Shown: piece after piece, positions 58,298 to 64,000 of the stretch
Layout: each line of letters opens with the position of its first letter
Position numbering within the stretch: the stretch's first letter is position 1
DNA from: Inhella inkyongensis
GTDB lineage: Bacteria; Pseudomonadota; Gammaproteobacteria; Burkholderiales; Burkholderiaceae_C
NCBI RefSeq assembly: GCF_005952805.1
Contig: NZ_CP040709.1
Location: 2,108,001-2,172,000, forward strand
Length of the DNA stretch: 64,000 nt
Direction of reading: 5' to 3'
The notes under the pieces: model-generated
What the model was told of the DNA's origin: nothing
What the model saw: the letters and a program-made list of their open reading frames with translations, nothing else
Database searches by the model: none
Translations under genes and position numbers: made by a program

Positions 58298-60091
58298 ATG
58301 AATAGCCCCGTCGAAGCCCCCACCCCTGGCCACAATTTTTTGCGCGCGCAGATTGAGCGCGATCTGCAGCAGTGGAGCCGGGGCCAGGGGCCGGAGCGAC
58401 GCTTTGGGGGCTCGCCCGGCGACGCCGCCCACCACGCGGCCGGCGCGCTGGACCCGGCCAAGATCCGCACCCGTTTTCCGCCCGAGCCGAATGGCTATCT
58501 GCACATCGGCCACGCCAAGAGCATTTGCCTGAACTTCGGCTTGGCGCGGGACTACGGCGGCGCCGCCCACCTGCGCTTTGACGACACCAATCCGGAAAAG
58601 GAAGAGCAGGAGTACGTCGACGCCATCAAAGAGATGGTGGCCTGGCTGGGCTGGAGCTGGGAGCACGCCGGCCAGACCCATCTGTACCAGGCCAGCGACT
58701 ACTTTGACTTCATGTACCGCGCGGCGGAAGGCTTGATCGAAGCCGGCCTGGCCTATGTGGACGAGCAAAGCGCAGACGACATGCGCAAGAACCGCGGCGA
58801 CTTCACGACGCCCGGCACTGACAGCCCTTTTCGCACGCGCACGCCGGCCGAGAACCTGGCGCGATTCAGGGAGATGCGCGACGGCCAGCACGCGGACGGC
58901 AGCATGGTGCTGCGCGCCAAGATTGAAATGGCCAGCCCCAACATCAATCTGCGCGATCCGGCGCTCTATCGCATCAAGCATGCCGAGCACCACGCCACGG
59001 GCAATAAGTGGTGCATCTACCCGATGTACACCTATGCGCACCCGATCGAGGACGCGCTGGAGCGCATCACCCACTCCATCTGCACCCTGGAGTTCGAGGA
59101 CCAGCGGCCCTTCTACGACTGGCTGCTGGGCCATCTGGCGCAATTGGGGCTGCTGGCCCAGCCGCTGCCGCACCAGTACGAGTTCGGCCGCCTAAACCTG
59201 AGCTATGTGGTGACCAGCAAGCGCAAGCTGCGCCAACTGGTGGACGAAGGCCATGTGAAGGGCTGGGACGATCCGCGCATGCCGACCCTGGTGGGCATGC
59301 GCCGGCGCGGCTACACGCCGGAGAGCATCCGCGCCATGGTGGACGGCAGCGGCACCACCAAGACCAACAGCTGGCTGGAGTACAGCGTGCTGGAAGGCTG
59401 CCTGCGCGCCGACCTGGAAGCCCGTGCCCCGCGCGCCATGGCCGTGCTGGACCCCCTGAAGCTGGAGCTGGTGAACTACGCCGAGGTGTTCGGCTCCACC
59501 GACTTCCGCGACCCCTGCAGCGCCCCGGCCCATCCGCACCACCCTGAGTTGGGCGAGCGCCGCTTCTCCTTCGGCCCCGAGCTCTGGATCGAGCGCGAGG
59601 ACTTCGCCGAGGTGCCGCCCAAGGGCTATCACCGCCTGTTCCCGGGCAACAAGGTGCGCCTCAAGGCCGGCCATGTGATCGAGTGCGTGGGTTGCACCAA
59701 GAACGAAGCCGGCGAAGTGCTTGCCGTGCAGGCCAAGGTCGTGCCTGACACCAAGAGCGGCACACCCGGCGCGGATGCCATCAAGGTCAAGGGCGTGATC
59801 ACCTGGGTGGCCGCACACGAGGCCGTGGCGGCCGAAATTCGCCTGTTCGACCGCCTGTTCAGCGACCCCCAACCCGACGCCGGCGGCAAGGACTTCCTGG
59901 CCTGTCTGAACCCGGAGTCGCTGCGAGTGACCCAAGGTTTTGTGGAGCCGGCGCTGCTGGATGCGGCTCCCGCCAGCCACTGGCAGTTCGAGCGCCACGG
60001 CTATTTCGTGGCCGACCGAGTCGATCACTCGGCAGGCCGGGCGGTGTTCAACCGCACCGCCACTCTGAAGGACAGCTGGGGCGCGAAATGA
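58298..60091 (+). CDS. glnS: Glutaminyl-tRNA synthetase
   Basis: 597-residue class I aminoacyl-tRNA synthetase. The HIGH motif is H69-I-G-H72 in PPEPNGYLHIGHAKSI; the KMSKS-equivalent is VVTSKRKLRQL near residue 307. The catalytic and two anticodon-binding beta-barrel domains are full length (RLFPGNKVRLKAGHVIECVG belongs to the latter). Between residues 30 and 55 there is a short insertion relative to E. coli. The start at 58298 follows non-homologous upstream sequence. A terminator follows. Confidence 0.96.
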   Translation: MNSPVEAPTPGHNFLRAQIERDLQQWSRGQGPERRFGGSPGDAAHHAAGALDPAKIRTRFPPEPNGYLHIGHAKSICLNFGLARDYGGAAHLRFDDTNPEKEEQEYVDAIKEMVAWLGWSWEHAGQTHLYQASDYFDFMYRAAEGLIEAGLAYVDEQSADDMRKNRGDFTTPGTDSPFRTRTPAENLARFREMRDGQHADGSMVLRAKIEMASPNINLRDPALYRIKHAEHHATGNKWCIYPMYTYAHPIEDALERITHSICTLEFEDQRPFYDWLLGHLAQLGLLAQPLPHQYEFGRLNLSYVVTSKRKLRQLVDEGHVKGWDDPRMPTLVGMRRRGYTPESIRAMVDGSGTTKTNSWLEYSVLEGCLRADLEARAPRAMAVLDPLKLELVNYAEVFGSTDFRDPCSAPAHPHHPELGERRFSFGPELWIEREDFAEVPPKGYHRLFPGNKVRLKAGHVIECVGCTKNEAGEVLAVQAKVVPDTKSGTPGADAIKVKGVITWVAAHEAVAAEIRLFDRLFSDPQPDAGGKDFLACLNPESLRVTQGFVEPALLDAAPASHWQFERHGYFVADRVDHSAGRAVFNRTATLKDSWGAK

Positions 60092-60116
60092 ACAAGGGGG
60101 CCACAGGCCCCCTTGT
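60092..60116. terminator. Bidirectional hairpin between glnS and the rhodanese gene
   Basis: ACAAGGGGGCC (60092-60102) and GGCCCCCTTGT (60106-60116) form a perfect 11-bp stem with loop ACA, right after the glnS stop. GATTTCT follows on the plus strand and TCATTTC on the minus strand, so it can serve both convergent genes. Confidence 0.8.
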
Positions 60117-60130
60117 GATTTCTGCGTCGT

Positions 60131-60580
60131 TCAGCACGCGCAGGCCATGCCGACGACCTGCCGGCGCATTGTTCCCGGTTGAGTGCCCGTAGCGAGTGGG
60201 TGGCCATCGCGCTTCCAGAAATCCAGACCGCCCAGCATCTCCTTGACCAGAAAGCCCAGCGCAGCCAGCTTGTAGGCGCCCTTGGTTGAGCCGTTGCAGC
60301 CGATGCCGTCGCAATAGGTCACGTAGACCTTGCTGCGATCGAGCTGGGCGCAGCGCTCGGCCGTCATCTCGCGGTGCGGCAGGCTGATGGCGCCCGGCAC
60401 ATGGCCCTGGGCGTAGTGCGCGGCGGAGCGCGTGTCCACCACCACCAGGCGATCCAGTCCGAGGCTGAGGTCCTCGGCCACATCCCAGGCATCGGCATGG
60501 AAGCGCAGCTTCCACTGCATGTAGTCGGCCGTCTCAGTGGGACTGGCGGGCGGGTAGTGCAACACGGCGGAATCGTTCAT
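60131..60580 (-). CDS. Rhodanese-like domain protein
   Basis: 149-residue single rhodanese domain. RLVVVDTRSAAHYAQGHVPGAISLPHREM is the substrate-domain signature; the active Cys is C90 in VYVTYCDGIGCNGSTKGA, where the loop is longer than in sulfurtransferases of the CRKGVT type. N-terminal residues 15-40 form an extra helical segment. The C-terminus ends with a VVGMACAC motif with two more Cys. ATG 60580 is used. It is divergent from a MocR regulator with an operator-like direct repeat between them. Confidence 0.85.
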   Translation of the reverse strand: MNDSAVLHYPPASPTETADYMQWKLRFHADAWDVAEDLSLGLDRLVVVDTRSAAHYAQGHVPGAISLPHREMTAERCAQLDRSKVYVTYCDGIGCNGSTKGAYKLAALGFLVKEMLGGLDFWKRDGHPLATGTQPGTMRRQVVGMACAC

Positions 60581-60630
60581 CAAGGTCTCCTGAAGGTGAA
60601 CACACTCTAGGCTCCCGCGCTCCGCGTCGT

Positions 60631-60666
60631 CAGACCACTTTGGGGGCGATCAGCAGACCACTTTGG
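60631..60666. promoter_or_regulatory. 13-bp direct repeats, candidate MocR operator
   Basis: CAGACCACTTTGG occurs perfectly at 60631-60643 and 60654-60666, 23 bp from start to start. It lies between the rhodanese start (60580) and the MocR start (60682). MocR/PdxR-type regulators are known to bind direct repeats about two helical turns apart, so autoregulation and control of the rhodanese gene are likely. Confidence 0.7.
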
Positions 60667-60681
60667 CGCGACACTGGCGCC

Positions 60682-62112
60682 ATGCCTTTACCCAGCCGTC
60701 TTTGGTTGCAGCATTTCGACCGCGCGGCACGCTCGGGCTTGAGCCTGCGCGAACAGCTTTGCGCCAGCCTGCGTGCCCATGCCCGAGCGCGCCGCAGTGC
60801 CGTCGCAGAACGCCTGCCTGCCAGCCGCGTGCTGGCGGCCGACTTGGGCCTGTCGCGCGCCACGGTCGAGGCCGCCTATGCGCAGCTGCAGGCCGAAGGC
60901 TTGCTGGAGCGCCGCCATGGCAGCGGCAGCTATTTGCGCGCCACACCGACCCAAGCGACGCGCGCGGCCGTCCCAGGAGCGAGCCGCCCGGCCACCTTGT
61001 CAGCACGGGGGCAGTTGGCCCTTCGGATCGGCGGCTGCGTGGACCCGCTGACGCCCCTGCCCTTCGCCGCCGGCAGCCCCGACCTGCGCGCCTTCCCCTG
61101 GGCGCTGTGGCAGCGTCTGGGCCGTCGCCGCCAGGGCGATGCGCCGGCGCTGGCGCGCTACCAAGATCCACAGGGTCTGCCAGAGCTGCGCGATGCGCTG
61201 GCCGAGCACCTGCAAGCCGCCCGCGGCCTGGCAGGCCGACCCGATCAATTGCTGATCCTGACCAGTTCGCAGCAGGCCCTTCAACTGCTGGCCAGCCTGC
61301 TGCTGGACCCTGGCGACTGCGTGTGGATGGAAGATCCTGGTTATCGCGGCGCCGCCGCCTGCTTTGCAGCTGCGGGCGCCCGGGTGCAGCCCGTGCAGGT
61401 GGACGCCGAGGGCCTGTGTCCGCAGGCCGACTTGCCCCCGCCGCGCCTGATCTACCTGACCCCGGCGCACCAGTACCCGCTAGGCGTGCGCCTGAGCCCC
61501 GCACGGCGCGCGCAGATCCTGGCCCTGGCGCGTCAGCATGGCGCCTGGGTGATCGAGGACGACTACGACAGCGACTTCCACGACGCCGCCACCGCCCTGC
61601 CGGCGCTGCAGACCCAGGACCCCGATGGGCGCGTGGTCTACCTGGGCACTTTCTCAAAGACCCTGATGCCAGGGCTGCGCCTGGCCTATGCGCAGCTGCC
61701 CGATCGCTTGATGCCCGCCGCCTTGGCCCTGCGCAGCTTGCAGGATGGCCACAGCAACGGGTGGTTCCAGGCCTTGGTGGCCGACTTCATCGGCGGCGGG
61801 CACTACGCGACGCACCTGCGCGCCATGCGCCGGCTCTACAACGCCCGTCGCACGCTGCTGCAACAGGGGCTAGCCGCCGAGCTGCCCTGGGCGCGGGTGC
61901 TGGCGCCCGAGGGCTGCGGGCTGCAGCTCTGTGTGGCGCTACCGCAGGGGCAAGGCGACCGGCTGAGTCGAGCGGCGGCCCGTGCTGGTGTCGTCACGCC
62001 CGGCCTGCACAGCTTGCAGAAAACCCTGGATGCCTGGCTGCTGGGCTTTGCGGCTTTAACACCCGCTGAGATCGAAGGCGCCATCGCGAGGCTGGCGCCC
62101 CTTCGCCCTTGA
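60682..62112 (+). CDS. MocR-family regulator (GntR HTH fused to aminotransferase-like domain)
   Basis: 476 residues. N-terminal winged HTH of GntR type (about 12-85: LREQLCASLRAHARARR, RLPASRVLAADLGLSRATVEAAYAQLQAEGLLERRHGSGSYL), a Thr/Ala-rich linker, then a fold-type I aminotransferase domain (about 125-476) with the PLP lysine K326 in LGTFSKTLMPGLRLAY and EDDYDSDFH. It uses PLP as ligand or cofactor for regulation. The ATG at 60682 lies 15 bp after the second operator-like repeat. The likely target is the divergent rhodanese gene. Confidence 0.9.
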   Translation: MPLPSRLWLQHFDRAARSGLSLREQLCASLRAHARARRSAVAERLPASRVLAADLGLSRATVEAAYAQLQAEGLLERRHGSGSYLRATPTQATRAAVPGASRPATLSARGQLALRIGGCVDPLTPLPFAAGSPDLRAFPWALWQRLGRRRQGDAPALARYQDPQGLPELRDALAEHLQAARGLAGRPDQLLILTSSQQALQLLASLLLDPGDCVWMEDPGYRGAAACFAAAGARVQPVQVDAEGLCPQADLPPPRLIYLTPAHQYPLGVRLSPARRAQILALARQHGAWVIEDDYDSDFHDAATALPALQTQDPDGRVVYLGTFSKTLMPGLRLAYAQLPDRLMPAALALRSLQDGHSNGWFQALVADFIGGGHYATHLRAMRRLYNARRTLLQQGLAAELPWARVLAPEGCGLQLCVALPQGQGDRLSRAAARAGVVTPGLHSLQKTLDAWLLGFAALTPAEIEGAIARLAPLRP

Positions 62113-62140
62113 TCAGCGCCGGCGAATCAACGCCGACAAA

Positions 62141-62350
62141 TCAACGCCGACAAACATGCGGCGTGGCGAACTCGCGGCCCACCACCGCGCGCGCAAACAG
62201 GTAGTTCTCGCGGGCATGCTCGCTCAGACCATCCAGATTGACTTCCCCGTGGGCATCGCAGGGAAAGGCCAGCGCCCGGCCGGCCTGGAACAAGGAATCG
62301 AAGCGCAGCTCGAAACCCGGCTGCACGGTGGCTTGGGTGATCGGGGCCAT
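62141..62350 (-). CDS. Small conserved hypothetical protein, 69 residues
   Basis: 69 residues, MAPITQATVQPGFELRFDSL and onward, with FPCDAHGEVNLDGLSEHARENYLFARAVVGREFATP. GGAGAAG lies 4 bp before the ATG at 62350. The pattern resembles a small Burkholderiales protein family of unknown role that I cannot name. No membrane segment or signal. Convergent with the MocR gene. Confidence 0.65.
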   Translation of the reverse strand: MAPITQATVQPGFELRFDSLFQAGRALAFPCDAHGEVNLDGLSEHARENYLFARAVVGREFATPHVCRR

Positions 62351-62665
62351 GGACTTCTCCTTGCATCGGCAACACGCCTTGAAGAGGTTTTCGGCGGGCC
62401 TTGGGATCAGGTTAAGAGCCGCCTCCCGGCGGCGCGAGTGCAAAAGTCTCGGCGCGCTGTCGGGCATGCGGCCGACCTTCAGTCAGGGGGAATCCGACAC
62501 GAATGGCAGTCGGTTCAGCGCGGCCTTATCCCCGCCCGCTGTGGACAAGTTCGTGCATACCTCTTGGGGCCTTGCGCCAAGTGCTTGTCCAGACAAGTGA
62601 AAACCTGCCCTGCCACAAGATGAGGCAGTGGGCACGCGGCGTGGCGGCCTGGCGCCGGCAGGTGC
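62351..62665. other. Intergenic region of about 315 bp
   Basis: No gene is seen. It contains a perfect inverted repeat CTTGTC-CA-GACAAG (62584-62597) and a separate GTGGACAAG (62542-62550). It should hold the promoter of the small conserved gene (-). Confidence 0.5.
62584..62597. promoter_or_regulatory. Inverted repeat CTTGTCCAGACAAG, candidate operator
   Basis: A perfect 6-bp inverted repeat with a 2-bp centre in non-coding sequence upstream of the small conserved gene (-). Its form (TTGTCxxGACAA) resembles binding sites of GntR-class repressors. The cognate protein is unknown. Confidence 0.4.
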
Positions 62666-63361
62666 TCAGGGCTTGCGCGCCACCACGAAGATGCGAATGT
62701 CTTTGCCCTTCGTGCCGTGGCGCTCCTCGGCCTCGATCTGCAAGCCCTGGCGCTCCAAGGCAGCCACGAGTGTGGGCGCCTTGAATGCCCGCACCGGCGG
62801 CGCCTTGCCCAGCACGCGCGCCACGGGAATGGCCAGCCAGGGAATCAGTGGGTTCATCTCGCCCACGCAGGCCGTCTTGGAAATGAAGAGGCCGCCCGAT
62901 TTGAGCGGTTTCAGCAGCTGCGCTAGGCTGGCGTCAAGATCAGGCAGCAGGTGCAGCAGATTGAAGGCCAGCAAGGCATCAAAGCCGGGTGCTGGGCGCT
63001 GAGGCGCAGCGTCGGCTGCATCAGCCGCATCAGCTACTGCAAAGCGCAGACCCGGAGTGGGCTGCAGCGCCAAGCGCTCGCGGGCGATGGTGATCATCTC
63101 CGGCGCCAGGTCGGTCCCCAGATAACTTCGCACTTGGGGGGCCAGACGCAATGCGGTGCTGCCCGTGCCGCAGCCCAGCTCCAGCACGGTTTGCTGGGGC
63201 TGCAACAAGGCGCGCACCCGGTCCAGCGTGGCTTCATACCCAGGCAAGTCGGCGATCGCATCCGCCGCGTACTTGCGCGCGATGCGGTTCCAAAACCGCG
63301 CCTGAGCCGTCAGGGGCGTCACGCCTGAGGCTGACGCTGCGGGCCGCGACAGGCGGCTCAT
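62666..63361 (-). CDS. Class I SAM-dependent methyltransferase
   Basis: 231 residues. AdoMet motif I is VLELGCGTGSTALRLA (about residue 65), followed by GTDLAPEMITIAR (motif II) and FDALLAFNLLHLLPD. The N-terminus ARFWNRIARKYAADAIADLPGYEATLDRV is like UbiE/Coq5-related small-molecule methyltransferases. A 9-bp imperfect tandem repeat encodes ADAADAADAA near residue 115. The ATG at 63361 overlaps the stop of the upstream gene remnant (ATGA). The substrate is unknown. Confidence 0.83.
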   Translation of the reverse strand: MSRLSRPAASASGVTPLTAQARFWNRIARKYAADAIADLPGYEATLDRVRALLQPQQTVLELGCGTGSTALRLAPQVRSYLGTDLAPEMITIARERLALQPTPGLRFAVADAADAADAAPQRPAPGFDALLAFNLLHLLPDLDASLAQLLKPLKSGGLFISKTACVGEMNPLIPWLAIPVARVLGKAPPVRAFKAPTLVAALERQGLQIEAEERHGTKGKDIRIFVVARKP

Positions 63362-64000
63362 AGAACGGCCAACGCCGGACGCCACGACTCGGTCTGCACA
63401 TGGCAGCGACCCTGCGTCACCCGCACCCGCAGGCTGGCGCTGGCGTGGCCGGCCTTGCTCGCGACCACGTCGTAGTCACCCGCGCGGTCAAACACGGCGC
63501 ACGGCGCTGGATCGCAGATCAGACTCTGCGAGCTCGAGGGTTGGCCGTGATTCCTGAAAAATCCGCAGGAATGCCGTTAAACCATTGATTCAATTCGGTA
63601 TTTGCTTGCATCGGCGCGCGATGCGAAAGATGCGAGATCCCCGCCATCTATGAACGCTAGCGCGCCGCGGATGCTGCTGGCGCAAACCGGCGACACAGTC
63701 TCCCTGGCTGCGGAAACCCACTCCCCTCCGCCTCTTCTCGCTGGCCGTTGACGACGGCCAGGAGGCCCTTGGTCAATGGGCGGCGTTGTACGGGTTCGCA
63801 CGCATGACTGCCAACAAACGTTTGGTTACCGTTGTCGCAGGGATAGGAAAAAAAGAGATCAAATGGCAATTGCTCAGGCCGAGTTGCTGCGCGCTGCTCA
63901 ACGGCAACCAGTTATCAAATCGCAGGTCCGCGCCGGTCTTCAGAAGACCGCCTTCCTGTGTCACAGCCACCGAGACGAGAAGCTGGCTGAGGGCCTGCAG
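63358..64000 (-). pseudogene. Degraded or frameshifted gene spread over three frames
   Basis: On the minus strand, coding-like pieces succeed each other in different frames: ALSQLLVSVAVTQEGGLLKT and RFDNWLPLSSAQQLGLS (about 64000-63870), then SYPCDNGNQTFVGSHACEP and LTKGLLAVVNGQREEAEGSG (about 63860-63720), then IRGALAFIDGGDLASFASRA (about 63680-63590), then NQWFNGIPADFSGITANP (about 63587-63540), and finally DPAPCAVFDRAGDYDVVASK and RVTQGRCHVQTESWRPALAVL to TGA 63358. The final piece has no start codon, and its stop overlaps the methyltransferase start as a real operon neighbour would. The original function is not recognised; sequencing error is an alternative. Confidence 0.5.

Noticed and set aside
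62520-62550. DnaA-box-like pair (TTATCCCC and GTGGACAA)
   Set aside because: Only one near-consensus box, no cluster, no AT-rich unwinding region and no dnaA/gyrB/rpmH genes; location evidence points to a terminus rather than an origin.

Overview
The window is a dense, GC-rich (about two-thirds GC by eye) stretch of bacterial chromosome. Its gene families and gene order point to a betaproteobacterium of the order Burkholderiales, probably in the Rubrivivax/Roseateles/Inhella neighbourhood: ygfZ followed by a DUF4936 gene, holB-pilZ-tatD, an RsfS with a histone-H1-like tail, and gcvTHP-sdaA behind a tandem glycine riboswitch. No rRNA, tRNA, CRISPR, prophage or intact insertion sequence was seen.

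Layout. 0-5.4 kb: 5' part of mutL (-), a DedA membrane protein, then a cupin-type repressor divergent from the threonine-degradation pair kbl-tdh. 5.4-10.1 kb: envelope functions, namely a MipA-like porin, an LpxL-like acyltransferase, a small beta-barrel protein, and a PmrA/QseB-type two-component system preceded by three CTTAAG boxes. 10.1-15.5 kb: metabolism (alpha/beta hydrolase, metY, a CBS protein, aroC, a tautomerase, asd). 15.6-22 kb: an RND efflux pair and a membrane Ser/Thr kinase. 22-28.3 kb: gcvT-gcvH-gcvP-sdaA (-) under a tandem glycine riboswitch. 28.9-30 kb: a gene-poor segment with a Trp-rich 27-codon gene, nested inverted repeats and a dif-like site. 30-35.7 kb: the minus-strand run mltG-tmk-holB-pilZ-tatD-ankyrin, with ygfZ divergent. 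36.4-38.7 kb: a tandem pair of near-identical genes of unknown function. 39.8-48.6 kb: a long minus-strand housekeeping run (yebC, purD, acyltransferase, hemF, nadD, rsfS, rlmH, maf, rng, ispD, ispF), mostly overlapping end to start. 48.7-54.2 kb: three exported hydrolases. 54.6-60.1 kb: a HerA-like ATPase, a LytS/LytR pair and glnS. 60.1-64 kb: a rhodanese divergent from a MocR regulator, a small conserved gene, a methyltransferase and a badly frameshifted gene remnant.

How the genes fit together. The window holds the whole route threonine -> 2-amino-3-ketobutyrate -> glycine (tdh, kbl), glycine -> methylene-THF (gcvTHP, with T-, H- and P-protein; L-protein not here) and serine -> pyruvate (sdaA). 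It has two separate controls: a predicted repressor operator at kbl and a glycine riboswitch at gcvT.

The most interesting large-scale signal is that gene direction, base skew and octamers of the FtsK-orienting type GGGNAGGG all reverse near 29 kb, at an intergenic dif-like sequence. This suggests the window spans a replication terminus. The most interesting local systems are the tandem mosaic paralogues at 36.4-38.7 kb (identical N-terminal halves, diverged AT-richer C-terminal halves), the Trp-rich microprotein at 29.03 kb and the triple PmrA-type box at 7.9 kb.
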